In this document: one piece after another, positions 17,096-25,642 of the stretch | How the letters are laid out: each line of letters begins with the position of its first letter | Numbering within the stretch: position 1 is the first letter of the stretch | NCBI GenBank assembly: GCA_934229725.1 | Contig: CAKQDX010000009.1 | Span: 1 to 64,000 of the forward strand | Direction of reading: 5' to 3' | Origin: an uncultured Streptococcus sp. | Lineage (GTDB): Bacteria > Bacillota > Bacilli > Lactobacillales > Streptococcaceae | Length of the DNA: 64,000 bases | Made by a program: the position numbers and the translations under genes | The notes under the pieces: model-generated | What the model saw: only the letters and a program-made list of their open reading frames with translations | Databases searched by the model: none | Told to the model about the DNA's origin: nothing

Positions 17096-17104
17096 TGCTA
17101 TAAT
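17096..17104 (+). promoter_or_regulatory. Extended -10 promoter of rlmH
   Basis: TGC-TATAAT ends only six bases before the rlmH ATG at 17111, so a transcript from it would start at or next to the start codon. No Shine-Dalgarno sequence precedes that ATG. Confidence 0.6.
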
Positions 17105-17110
17105 AAATTT

Positions 17111-17590
17111 ATGAAAGTGAAATTGATTACAGTTGGAAAATTGAAAGAAAAATATTTGAAAGATGGTATTTCGGAGTATGTCAAACGACTAGGACGCTTT
17201 ACAAAATTTGAGTCTATAGAATTACCTGATGAAAAGACACCTGATAATGCAAGCGAGTCTGAAAATAAATTAATTCTCGAAAAAGAGGGTCGACGCATCC
17301 TATCTAGAGTAGGTGACCGTGATTATGTTATTGCTTTAGCAATAGAAGGTAAGCAATTTCCTTCAGAGCAATTTGCGAAAGAAATTGAGCAGGCCACTCT
17401 TAAAGGCCATTCAGAAATTACTTTTATTATCGGTGGAAGTTTAGGACTGTCATTGGAAGTTAAGAAAAGAGCTAATCGATTAATGAGTTTTGGTCTCTTA
17501 ACTTTTCCTCACCAGCTTATGCGTCTTGTATTAGTTGAGCAAATCTATCGCGCATTCATGATTCAACAAGGAAGTCCTTATCATAAGTAA
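17111..17590 (+). CDS. rlmH: 23S rRNA pseudouridine-1915 N3-methyltransferase RlmH
   Basis: SPOUT-family methyltransferase acting on helix 69 of 23S rRNA in the assembled 70S ribosome. Starting at ATG 17111 gives 159 residues, the family's usual length, with the N-terminal MKVKLITVGKLKEKYL and the SAM-binding knot segment FIIGGSLGLS near 105-115. A GTG at 17087 in the same frame is not supported by homologues. In pneumococcus the competence genes comCDE follow this gene; here a DUF1275 gene follows. Confidence 0.95.
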   Translation: MKVKLITVGKLKEKYLKDGISEYVKRLGRFTKFESIELPDEKTPDNASESENKLILEKEGRRILSRVGDRDYVIALAIEGKQFPSEQFAKEIEQATLKGHSEITFIIGGSLGLSLEVKKRANRLMSFGLLTFPHQLMRLVLVEQIYRAFMIQQGSPYHK

Positions 17591-17605
17591 AAGAAGGAAA
17601 CAGAC

Positions 17606-18289
17606 ATGTTCAAAATGAAAAAACGGTCTTATCGTGTTTTTGAAGGCTTACGAGTAGCTACATTAGTCAGTTACATAGGTGGTTTTATTGACGCTTACAC
17701 TTACAATACTCAAGATGGGCGATTTGCTAGTATACAGACAGGGAATCTCCTTTATTTGGTTATTCACCTCGTTGATGGTCATATCGCAAGGGCTTTTAGT
17801 TACTTTATCCCTATATTTTTCTTTATTTTAGGTCAGTTTTTTGTCTTTTTTGCAAAAAAGTGGCTTATTAACCATAAATGGGGATGGCATTTACAGGCCA
17901 TTAGGCTCGCATTTCTATTGATGATAGTACTCGCAATCATCACTCCATATGTAGATTCCACTATCACTATCGCGGGATTAGCTTTCTTCGCCTCTCTTCA
18001 AGTAGGTATTTTCAAGCGTGTCAGAGGGGTAAATTATGCCTCCTTTATGATGACTGGTAATATTACCAATACCTCTTTAACTGTTGCACGTGCCATTGAT
18101 GAACATGATTCTAAAGTACTTAAACAAGCATCTTATACTACTATTATCATATTTACTTTTATGGTGGGAGTGGCGACATCAACATGGTTTTCTCATTATT
18201 TACATGAATATAGTCTCTATACGACGTTGTTGCCTTTGTTTATTTTAAATTATTTTCTATACATTGAGGCGAAAGAAAAACGCAACTAG
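17606..18289 (+). CDS. DUF1275 (YoaK-family) membrane protein
   Basis: Integral membrane protein of 227 residues with about six hydrophobic segments and a conserved-looking start (GGFIDAYTY, then QTGNLLYLV). The family occurs widely in bacteria and is sometimes described as a possible transporter, but its substrate is unknown. It begins 15 bases after rlmH with AAGGA in the gap, so the two are probably cotranscribed, and it ends in a bidirectional terminator. Confidence 0.8.
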   Translation: MFKMKKRSYRVFEGLRVATLVSYIGGFIDAYTYNTQDGRFASIQTGNLLYLVIHLVDGHIARAFSYFIPIFFFILGQFFVFFAKKWLINHKWGWHLQAIRLAFLLMIVLAIITPYVDSTITIAGLAFFASLQVGIFKRVRGVNYASFMMTGNITNTSLTVARAIDEHDSKVLKQASYTTIIIFTFMVGVATSTWFSHYLHEYSLYTTLLPLFILNYFLYIEAKEKRN

Positions 18290-18307
18290 AAACTCTAGAT
18301 TGCGTTT
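18278..18307. terminator. Bidirectional terminator between DUF1275 gene and tRNA-Arg
   Basis: AAACGCAA at 18278-18285 pairs with TTGCGTTT at 18300-18307, with an inner TAGA/TCTA pairing. T-runs follow on both strands, serving the plus-strand gene and the minus-strand tRNA. Confidence 0.85.
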
Positions 18308-18316
18308 TTTTGTATC

Positions 18317-18390
18317 TGATCCCAGCAGGATTCGAACCTGCGACCGTTCGCTTAGAAGGCGAATGCTCTATCCAGCTGAGCTATGAGACC
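18317..18390 (-). tRNA. tRNA-Arg (anticodon TCT)
   Basis: A 74-base cloverleaf on the minus strand. The acceptor stem pairs GGTCTCA with TGGGATC, the anticodon stem is TTCGC/GCGAA around CTTCTAA, the T-loop has the GGTTCGAATCC core, and CCA is not encoded. It reads AGA codons. Confidence 0.95.
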
Positions 18391-18563
18391 AACAACTCTA
18401 TTAGTTTACAAAATATATAGCAACATGTCAATACTTTGTAAAATCTAACCTAAAATCAAAATAAATTAGCAAAATTTAATATTTTTTTTGAAAAAAAGTA
18501 TAGACAAAATCAAATACTCTGATATAATAATAAGAGTGTTAACGAGATGATTAACTCAAAATT

Positions 18564-18635
18564 GGTCCGTTGGTCAAGGGGTTAAGACACCGCCTTTTCA
18601 CGGCGGTAACACGGGTTCGAATCCCGTACGGACTA
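18564..18635 (+). tRNA. tRNA-Glu (anticodon TTC)
   Basis: A 72-base cloverleaf with acceptor stem GGTCCGT/ACGGACT, anticodon stem CCGCC/GGCGG around TTTTCAC, and a canonical T-arm GGGTTCGAATCCC. It is a substrate for the MnmA/MnmG wobble-uridine pathway encoded at 39-43 kb. Confidence 0.95.
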
Positions 18636-18656
18636 TTTTGCTACATAGCAGTTTTA

Positions 18657-18730
18657 TCCGCCATAGCTCAGTTGGTAGTAGCGCATGACTGTTAATCATG
18701 ATGTCGTAGGTTCGAGTCCTACTGGCGGAG
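18657..18730 (+). tRNA. tRNA-Asn (anticodon GTT)
   Basis: A 74-base cloverleaf with acceptor stem TCCGCCA/TGGCGGA and anticodon loop CTGTTAA. It lies 21 bases after tRNA-Glu and shares its transcript, ending in the terminator that follows. Confidence 0.95.
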
Positions 18731-18741
18731 TGATAAGACAC

Positions 18742-18769
18742 CTCAAGTTTAATGACTTGAGTTTTTTTT
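18742..18769 (+). terminator. tRNA Glu-Asn operon terminator
   Basis: CTCAAGT at 18742-18748 pairs with ACTTGAG at 18755-18761, followed by a run of Ts. Confidence 0.9.
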
Positions 18770-18786
18770 ATTTACCTAAAAAATAA

Positions 18787-18816
18787 ACAGGTATGGAACG
18801 ACCGTTCCATACCTGT
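18787..18816. terminator. Long inverted repeat, terminator of the YfhO gene
   Basis: Perfect 14-base arms ACAGGTATGGAACG and CGTTCCATACCTGT are separated by two bases. On the minus strand it directly follows the YfhO stop codon and is followed by TTTATTTTTT. Confidence 0.8.
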
Positions 18817-18817
18817 T

Positions 18818-21403
18818 TTAGTGTAATCTTGATTTTCTGATGAAGTATGCATAACAACAAAATGTTAGGCTTGACAAGCAGCTAATCAATGTACCTGTTT
18901 TAAATCCATAAGGCACAAAGGTAAGGACTACCTTTCCTTTGCCACTAGGTATATTAACCTTCATGAATCCCTTTTGAGATCGGTAAATCTTAACTTTTTT
19001 ACTATTGACAGTAGCTGTCCATCCCTTATCGTATGGAATGGTGAAAAATAGTGAGGCTTCCTTTTTACTGCTATAATCAGCAAATACCCTATTTTTTGCT
19101 GTAGTGACTTTGACATCCCGTTGATTAATGGTATCCATAGCGGTCTGGTAGTTTTGAGTATTTAAGGCATAGAAGCTAGGATTGTCAAAAGATATTGCTT
19201 TATTACCATAAAACGTTAGTCCAACTGTAATTGTTTCTTCTTTTTCAAAGTAGCCAAGATCAAAGAAATCAAACGTATTATCAGTTATTTGACTTTTTGT
19301 CACTCCATTTACAGTAGTTGACAGTGAGTGGGGATTGTCATCAGACCAAGAAATATTAGGAATACTAACATATAGTTGGCTATGTGGGGGAGTAGTAACC
19401 TGATAAGTTACTGTCACAGAATCTTTGTTTGAGTGGCTATTTCGTTTGGCTACATGTTGATTCAAAGATTTAGCATCTTTATCCAAAAGTTGCGAGGGGG
19501 CTCGTTTGAAATAAGTTAAATTTAGACCAGATAGAGCATTTAGGAGATTAGATTGGTTGTCAAGTGTGTTGACAGTAAAGGGAGTGTCTTTGTAAACGCC
19601 ATCAGTTAATATAGCAAGCTGGGCAGCATTGTTATTTTGATAAATTCTCATGGACTTCTCAGAGTTTAGCTGATAAAACCCATACTTATTAGGATTTAAG
19701 CTCCATAAATTGTATTTTACTCCGAAAAGACTATCAGCGATAATAGTATTATTTTGATAACGAAGATTTAAATTAGTACCTTCAGATTTAAATCCTAATC
19801 GATCGAGCGTTGAACTTGAAGCTGTATTTCGAATGGATGAAAATTGAGAAATACCGTTGTAGTTGAATTTCATACTGTCATTACCAGTCTGAGATTCCAT
19901 TCTCTCAGTACGGTAAAAAGTTTTATTAGTTTTTCGGGTATCTGAGACTAGTTTTGTAATTGCGGACATATTTCGAAGATAACCTTCACGACTTGGAAAT
20001 ACCCACTCATTTCCTAAGGCACCGACAACATAGTATGTACTTAGACTAAGCTCGAAAATGCAAAACAAGAATGTGAAATACTGAAAAATAGTTCTAGGAA
20101 TCTGTTGTCTATAATAGCTAATAAATAAAATGGCGTAGGCCAAGAGAAAAGCTAGGCTTAATAGCCAGGAAGATGGTTCAATGAAGCTGTAGTGAGATCG
20201 GAAAATCCAAGTGAATAGGAATCCAGTGGCTAGGACTAAGAAAGACATTAGGAGTCTTAATAAAGAAAACTTTTTGACTCGATTTAGAGTTTCTCCCGCT
20301 AAAAGAACACTGAGTAGAGAGAGTAGCCAAGAATAACGGTGGAGAAACATATTAGGCGCATGCATGCCTTGCCAAAATAAATCAAGGGGCTGTATATAGA
20401 AGCTAACAATAAATAAGCTGAAAAGTAATAAATAGCTTAGACGTAATGAAAGCTTGATTTCGTTACTAACAAAAAATAGTAGAAAAAGAATCAAAGGTAA
20501 GAGTCCTACGTAAATCATCGGGATCGATCCAAATTTAGTGGTATCGTAAGCTCCGATAAGATTTTTAGCAAAGAAATCAAAGTAGTAAGTGGAGTCTGTC
20601 AATAAATTTGACACACTTGTAAACTTCTCACCATGAGTAGTCAAATCAAGTAGTGTTGGAAGTAACATTATAGCACTACTAAGACCAGACAATATAGAAA
20701 CTACACCAAAATCAAAGAAATGGATTAATTTATTTTTCCAACCCTTAATAGATACTAGCTGTATTAAGGTGTAAAGTGTTAAGAAAATAGCCATCATATA
20801 TCCAAAATAGTAATTTTGAATAAAGAGGCAGGTAAGACTGATAAAGTATAATCCACGTTTATTGGATCTTAGTAAAAGGTGTAAACCTAATATGATGAGG
20901 GGGGCTAAAATGAAGGCATCTAACCAGGTGCTAATTTCTAACTGGCTGGTAGCAAAACTCATTAAAGAAAATCCTGTAGAAAGACAAAGGATAAAACTCC
21001 TTGACACCTTTGTAAAGAGGTGCTTAAAACTAAAGGCACCAGAGAGCCCTATAAGACCAAACTTAAGTATTGTAATGAAGTAAAAGGCATCGGCCATTTG
21101 CTTGACAGTAAAGAAATAGTAAAGTGGTGATAAAAAGGAACCTAAGTAATAGCTGGTTAAGGCGTAAAAGTTGAGACCTAATCCACTTGTAAATGTGTAA
21201 AATAGGCTCCCATCGCCATGTAATATATTTCTAAGACCAGTGGCGAATATCACATACTGATGAAAACCATCACTCGTTAAAATAGTTTGACTACTACCAG
21301 GATAGATATCTTGGCTATAAAGCACCCCTACCATGATCAGTATTGGCAATAATAAAGCGGCTAGGTAAAATAATAATGGTTTATAGTATTTTTTATTTGT
21401 CAT
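18818..21403 (-). CDS. YfhO-family polytopic membrane protein
   Basis: Protein of 861 residues: about a dozen membrane segments in the first 470 residues, a long extracytoplasmic C-terminal domain, and a last membrane segment near 836-855. The layout and the N-terminal motif SDGFHQY resemble GT-C-type YfhO/GtlB proteins, which in other Firmicutes add sugars from lipid carriers to teichoic acids outside the membrane. The glycosylation role here is inferred and no partner glycosyltransferase gene is next to it. It is transcribed against the direction of the rightward fork, alone, between two related palindromes. Confidence 0.8.
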   Translation of the reverse strand: MTNKKYYKPLLFYLAALLLPILIMVGVLYSQDIYPGSSQTILTSDGFHQYVIFATGLRNILHGDGSLFYTFTSGLGLNFYALTSYYLGSFLSPLYYFFTVKQMADAFYFITILKFGLIGLSGAFSFKHLFTKVSRSFILCLSTGFSLMSFATSQLEISTWLDAFILAPLIILGLHLLLRSNKRGLYFISLTCLFIQNYYFGYMMAIFLTLYTLIQLVSIKGWKNKLIHFFDFGVVSILSGLSSAIMLLPTLLDLTTHGEKFTSVSNLLTDSTYYFDFFAKNLIGAYDTTKFGSIPMIYVGLLPLILFLLFFVSNEIKLSLRLSYLLLFSLFIVSFYIQPLDLFWQGMHAPNMFLHRYSWLLSLLSVLLAGETLNRVKKFSLLRLLMSFLVLATGFLFTWIFRSHYSFIEPSSWLLSLAFLLAYAILFISYYRQQIPRTIFQYFTFLFCIFELSLSTYYVVGALGNEWVFPSREGYLRNMSAITKLVSDTRKTNKTFYRTERMESQTGNDSMKFNYNGISQFSSIRNTASSSTLDRLGFKSEGTNLNLRYQNNTIIADSLFGVKYNLWSLNPNKYGFYQLNSEKSMRIYQNNNAAQLAILTDGVYKDTPFTVNTLDNQSNLLNALSGLNLTYFKRAPSQLLDKDAKSLNQHVAKRNSHSNKDSVTVTYQVTTPPHSQLYVSIPNISWSDDNPHSLSTTVNGVTKSQITDNTFDFFDLGYFEKEETITVGLTFYGNKAISFDNPSFYALNTQNYQTAMDTINQRDVKVTTAKNRVFADYSSKKEASLFFTIPYDKGWTATVNSKKVKIYRSQKGFMKVNIPSGKGKVVLTFVPYGFKTGTLISCLSSLTFCCYAYFIRKSRLH

Positions 21404-21415
21404 AATGATACTAAG

Positions 21416-21439
21416 ACAGGTTGGGATATCCCAACCTGT
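21416..21439. repeat. Perfect 24-bp palindrome after the ABC-F gene
   Basis: ACAGGTTGGGAT is followed directly by its reverse complement ATCCCAACCTGT. It sits between the ABC-F stop and the YfhO start and may act as the ABC-F terminator, although the T-run after it is poor. It shares outer ACAGGT/ACCTGT arms with the repeat at 18787-18816. Confidence 0.75.
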
Positions 21440-21452
21440 ATCTCTTTATAGT

Positions 21453-23075
21453 TTAATCAGTCCATAGTGCTTTGACTTTAGCTTGAACTTCTTCATTTTC
21501 AAGGAATTCATCATAAGTTTCATCAATACGGTCAATAACGCCATTCTTAGAAACGACAACGATGTGGTTTGCTATTGTTTGGATAAACTCGTGGTCATGA
21601 CTGGCAAAGATAACAGATTCTTTGAAATCACGGACACCATCATTTAGACTTGAGATTGATTCCAAATCCAAGTGATTTGTAGGATCATCTAGAAGAAGGA
21701 CATTGGATTTCAAAAGCATGAGTTTAGAGAGCATAACACGTACTTTTTCTCCCCCTGAGAGGACATTGACAGATTTCTTGACTTCTTCACCCGAAAAGAG
21801 CATACGCCCAAGGAATCCACGCAAGAAGGTATCATCATCCTCACCTTTTTCTGCGAATTGACGAAGCCATTCAAGGATTGATTCACCCGATGCAAAGTCT
21901 TTAGAATTGTCTTTTGGAAGGTAAGAACGGCTAGTTGTAACACCCCATTTGATTGTACCTTCATAGTCAATATCATCAGCTAGGGCACGAATTAGAGCAG
22001 TGGTTTGAATATCGTTTTGACCGATAATAGCTGTCTTATCTCCTGGACGTAGGATGAAGCTAATGTTGTCAAGAATAGTTTCACCATCCATCTTGACAGT
22101 GAGATTTTCAACTGTTAGAAGGTCATTACCGATTTCACGCTCTGCTTTGAAATTGATGAATGGGTATTTACGACTTGATGGGACGATTTCTTCTAGCTCA
22201 ATTTTATCAAGCATTTTCTTACGGGAAGTCGCTTGTTTAGATTTTGAAGCATTGGCGGAGAAACGTGCAACAAATTCTTGAAGTTCTTTGATTTTTTCTT
22301 CTGCTTTGGCATTACGGTCGGCCTGCAAGCGTGCAGCCAATTCTGAAGATTGTTTCCAGAAATCATAGTTACCAACGTAGAGTTGAATTTTTCCAAAGTC
22401 AAGGTCGGCCATGTGCGTACATACTTTGTTTAAAAAGTGACGGTCATGGGATACGACAATCACGGTATTTTCAAAATCAATCAAGAAATCCTCAAGCCAA
22501 GAGATTGATTGAATATCAAGACCGTTGGTCGGTTCGTCAAGTAGAAGTACATCAGGTTTACCAAAAAGTGCTTTTGCAAGGAGGACCTTCACCTTGTCAC
22601 CATTAGCCAATTCGCTCATGTTTTGATAGTGGAGATCTTCTGAAATATTTAGATTCTGAAGCAATTGAGAGGCTTCACTTTCTGCTTCCCAACCACCTAA
22701 TTCAGCAAAGAGACCTTCTAGTTCGGCAGCACGAACACCATCCTCATCCGAAAAGTCTTCCTTCATGTAGATGGCATCTTTTTCTTTCATAATATCGTAG
22801 AGGCGTTCATTACCCATGATAACAACGTCAATAACACGTTCTTCTTCATAGTCGAAGTGGTTTTGGCGAAGGACAGAAAGACGTTCATCAGGACCAAGAG
22901 AAATGTGTCCTGTTGTGGGTTCAATATCACCTGCTAAAATTTTCAAAAAAGTAGATTTACCAGCACCATTAGCACCGATAAGCCCATAAGTATTACCAGG
23001 TGTGAAGGCAATATTAACATCATCAAAAAGTTTGCGATCGCTAAAACGAAGCGATACATCCGATACAGTAAGCAT
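21453..23075 (-). CDS. ABC-F family ATPase (YkpA/YbiT type)
   Basis: Soluble twin-ATPase protein of 540 residues without membrane segments, of the class that binds the ribosomal E site and tunes translation. NBD1 has Walker A GANGAGKS (about 35-42); the ABC signature is degenerate (ANGDK) and the loop after Walker B reads PTNGLD. NBD2 has a clear LSGGEK signature and PTNHLD, but its P-loop reads GQNDIQTT near 352-359 and lacks the catalytic Lys. The same kind of loss is known to me in Bacillus YkpA, so it is a subfamily trait. Antibiotic protection is not suggested by the sequence. Confidence 0.9.
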   Translation of the reverse strand: MLTVSDVSLRFSDRKLFDDVNIAFTPGNTYGLIGANGAGKSTFLKILAGDIEPTTGHISLGPDERLSVLRQNHFDYEEERVIDVVIMGNERLYDIMKEKDAIYMKEDFSDEDGVRAAELEGLFAELGGWEAESEASQLLQNLNISEDLHYQNMSELANGDKVKVLLAKALFGKPDVLLLDEPTNGLDIQSISWLEDFLIDFENTVIVVSHDRHFLNKVCTHMADLDFGKIQLYVGNYDFWKQSSELAARLQADRNAKAEEKIKELQEFVARFSANASKSKQATSRKKMLDKIELEEIVPSSRKYPFINFKAEREIGNDLLTVENLTVKMDGETILDNISFILRPGDKTAIIGQNDIQTTALIRALADDIDYEGTIKWGVTTSRSYLPKDNSKDFASGESILEWLRQFAEKGEDDDTFLRGFLGRMLFSGEEVKKSVNVLSGGEKVRVMLSKLMLLKSNVLLLDDPTNHLDLESISSLNDGVRDFKESVIFASHDHEFIQTIANHIVVVSKNGVIDRIDETYDEFLENEEVQAKVKALWTD

Positions 23076-23141
23076 ACATTATCCTTTATTTTTATTCTTA
23101 TGTACTATTTTACGAGAAATTAGACTTTATTTCAATCGATT

Positions 23142-24014
23142 TTATAAGGGAGTTATAAAGTCATTTGGTACTCTTTGGTAGTCTTTTTGGAGGCTGAAGC
23201 CACGCCCCATAACTGTAGAAGCAGGTATAATTACAATAAAGGCAGTTTCATCTATTTTTTGAATTTCTTCTTGGACTTTTGGAACCTCATGGGTTGATAA
23301 GGTGGTCATGATCATGTTTTGTGCCTGTCCAGTATGTCCACCTAGAGCTGGTATTTTTGTTGCACCTCTATCTGCTACCTTAGTGATATAGTTAAGAATT
23401 TGTTCGCTATTCTTTGAAATGATTAGAAGATTTCTTGAAGAGTTGAGTCCCACCATCATTTTGTCAATTGTAAGAGAGACAACTCCAAGAGATAGAATGG
23501 AATACATAACAGTGTCAGGAGAGAAGGCGATAGCACTAATAGCGACAATAACCCCATCAACAAGAAGTAACACTGTTCCTAGTGGTATAGGTGTGTATTT
23601 GTTAAGAATTTGTGTGATAATTCCAGTTCCTCCCGTTGAAGAATTCCCATAGAAGACTATGCCTAGTCCTAATCCAAGTACAATTCCACCAAAAATAGCT
23701 GCCAACAATGGTTGTCTGGTAAGCGTTGGTAATCCCTCGGTTAATTTAATAAAAGTTGGAAAAATGATAGAACCATAGAATGTTTTGAGTAAAACTTCAC
23801 GGCCTAGAAAACACCAACATAGAATTAATAAAGGGATGGTTGTAGCTAATACGAAGTTAGCGTTATTCCAACCAAATAGGGCATTTAAGCTGATAGCTAG
23901 CCCTCCAACACCTCCGGAGGCAATATGATTTTTAACTAAAAGTGAATTATAACCGACTGCAGCTATAAATGAACCAATTGTAACTAAAAGTATGTCTATT
24001 ATTCTACGTTTCAT
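23142..24014 (-). CDS. YitT family membrane protein (DUF2179)
   Basis: Protein of 290 residues with five or six membrane segments in the first 190 residues and a cytosolic C-terminal DUF2179 domain (about 200-285) containing GATKIPALGGHTGQ. Function of the family is unsettled. A second paralogue lies at 60262-61203. It stands alone on the minus strand upstream of the ABC-F gene. Confidence 0.85.
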   Translation of the reverse strand: MKRRIIDILLVTIGSFIAAVGYNSLLVKNHIASGGVGGLAISLNALFGWNNANFVLATTIPLLILCWCFLGREVLLKTFYGSIIFPTFIKLTEGLPTLTRQPLLAAIFGGIVLGLGLGIVFYGNSSTGGTGIITQILNKYTPIPLGTVLLLVDGVIVAISAIAFSPDTVMYSILSLGVVSLTIDKMMVGLNSSRNLLIISKNSEQILNYITKVADRGATKIPALGGHTGQAQNMIMTTLSTHEVPKVQEEIQKIDETAFIVIIPASTVMGRGFSLQKDYQRVPNDFITPL

Positions 24015-24101
24015 ACATTATCTCCTAGATATGATATTCTTATTATCAAGCCTTTTTGAGTTTACGTCAAGTAATGACTATTTTGACTGTATGTACGGTT
24101 G

Positions 24102-24117
24102 TGTTTCACGTGAAACC
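24102..24117. promoter_or_regulatory. parS: parS site
   Basis: TGTTTCACGTGAAACC matches the 16-bp ParB site TGTTTCACGTGAAACA at 15 positions, with a perfect 14-bp palindromic core. It is in an intergenic region about 10 kb from oriC, just upstream of the trpS promoter. Confidence 0.9.
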
Positions 24118-24129
24118 AGAAAGATAACC

Positions 24130-24159
24130 TTGACAAAAAAGGATAAAAACATGTAGAAT
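24130..24159 (+). promoter_or_regulatory. trpS promoter
   Basis: TTGACA at 24130-24135, an 18-base spacer and TAGAAT at 24154-24159. Confidence 0.75.
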
Positions 24160-24165
24160 AATAGT

Positions 24166-24424
24166 CATCAGAAGAGTAGTTCTGTCCTTCCTTGTAGAGA
24201 GCTGGTGGTAGCTGTAAACCAGTATGAGGGTAGAATGAATGGGCTGAAGCAAATTTGACGATTAACGTGAACACATAAACGTTAGGACTGGCACCCCTTA
24301 CCGTGCAACTTCTTTGTTGAGAAGATTTGAGATGATAGCTTTAAAAAAGTTGTCAATTGAGGTGGTACCGCGTATCAGAAGTGATTAACGCCCTCACGCA
24401 TATTTTTGCGTGGGGATTTTTTTG
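24166..24424 (+). promoter_or_regulatory. Tryptophan T-box leader
   Basis: Tandem leader that senses uncharged tRNA-Trp. Stem I has a candidate specifier TGG at 24240-24242 (in GAATGGGC). The T-box sequence TGAGGTGGTACCGCG is at 24358-24372, and the terminator stem CACGCA/TGCGTG with flanking pairs (24391-24415) is followed by a T-run. Uncharged tRNA would favour the antiterminator and let trpS be transcribed. Confidence 0.93.
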
Positions 24425-24442
24425 TAGTAGAAAGGTATTTAT

Positions 24443-25465
24443 ATGACGAAACCTATTATATTGACAGGAGACCGCCCAACAGGAAAACTCCACCTTGGAC
24501 ATTATGTTGGAAGTCTGAAGAATCGTGTACTTTTACAAAACGAAGACAAATACAATATGTTTGTTTTTTTAGCAGATCAACAGGCCCTTACGGATCATGC
24601 AAAAGAGTCAGAAATTATCAAAGAATCAATTGGAAATGTCGCTTTAGACTACCTTTCTGTGGGTTTGGATCCTTCAAAGTCTACTATTTTTATTCAAAGC
24701 CAAATTCCAGAATTAGCAGAGCTGACGATGTACTACATGAACCTAGTTTCTTTGGCACGTTTAGAGCGTAATCCGACTGTTAAGACAGAAATTTCACAAA
24801 AAGGTTTTGGAGAATCTATTCCAACAGGATTCCTTGTTTATCCAATTTCCCAAGCGGCTGATATTACGGCCTTTAAAGCAAACCTTGTTCCTGTAGGAAA
24901 TGATCAAAAGCCAATGATAGAACAAACACGTGAAATTGTTCGTAGCTTTAATCATACCTATAATTGTGATATTTTGGTTGAGCCAGAGGGAATTTATCCT
25001 GAAAATGAAGCTGCAGGACGCCTTCCAGGTCTAGATGGTAATGCTAAAATGTCTAAATCCTTGGGTAATGGTATCTTCCTTTCAGATGATGAGGACACTG
25101 TTCGTAAAAAAGTCATGAGCATGTATACGGATCCAAATCATATTCGTGTGGAAGATCCAGGTCAAATTGAAGGTAATATGGTTTTCCATTATCTTGATAT
25201 CTTTGGTCGCGAAGAGGATGCTGCTACAATTGCTGAGATGAAAGAACACTATCAACGAGGTGGTTTAGGAGATGTAAAAACAAAACGTTATCTTCTAGAA
25301 ATCTTAGAACGTGAGTTGGCTCCAATTCGTGAACGTCGTTTAGAATATGCTAAGGATATGGGAGAGGTTTTCCGTATGCTTGAAAAAGGTAGTCAAGTGG
25401 CGCGTGAAGTTGCAGGACAAACATTGTCAGAAGTCAAAGAAGCTATGGGCATTAATTATTTCTAA
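24443..25465 (+). CDS. trpS: Tryptophanyl-tRNA synthetase
   Basis: Class I aminoacyl-tRNA synthetase charging tRNA-Trp. The 340 residues contain the HIGH-type motif HLGH at 17-20 and KMSKS near 200. It is controlled by the T-box just upstream, whose specifier codon agrees with the enzyme, and ends in its own terminator. Confidence 0.97.
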   Translation: MTKPIILTGDRPTGKLHLGHYVGSLKNRVLLQNEDKYNMFVFLADQQALTDHAKESEIIKESIGNVALDYLSVGLDPSKSTIFIQSQIPELAELTMYYMNLVSLARLERNPTVKTEISQKGFGESIPTGFLVYPISQAADITAFKANLVPVGNDQKPMIEQTREIVRSFNHTYNCDILVEPEGIYPENEAAGRLPGLDGNAKMSKSLGNGIFLSDDEDTVRKKVMSMYTDPNHIRVEDPGQIEGNMVFHYLDIFGREEDAATIAEMKEHYQRGGLGDVKTKRYLLEILERELAPIRERRLEYAKDMGEVFRMLEKGSQVAREVAGQTLSEVKEAMGINYF

Positions 25466-25476
25466 TTAAATAATTG

Positions 25477-25511
25477 TAGGAACCTTGAACAATAAGGGTT
25501 CCTATTTTTTT
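25477..25511 (+). terminator. trpS terminator
   Basis: TAGGAACC at 25477-25484 pairs with GGTTCCTA at 25497-25504, followed by seven Ts. Confidence 0.88.
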
Positions 25512-25548
25512 GAAAAAATGATTTCTTAGGAATCTTATAATAAATCTG

Positions 25549-25576
25549 TTGACAAATCTTTTTAGCATGATATGAT
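25549..25576 (+). promoter_or_regulatory. guaB promoter
   Basis: TTGACA at 25549-25554, a 16-base spacer and TATGAT at 25571-25576. The leader then holds a small TGGGG/CTCCA stem near 25600-25618, with no T-run and no recognisable riboswitch. Confidence 0.75.
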
Positions 25577-25642
25577 ATTATCAATTAAAAAATAGACTGG
25601 GGTTTTTGTACCTCCAAGCTTTGAGAAAAGAGGACGATTATA

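Noticed and set aside
24062..24274. 70-codon minus-strand frame across the trpS leader
   Set aside because: It is antisense to the T-box and the parS site and has no coding features.
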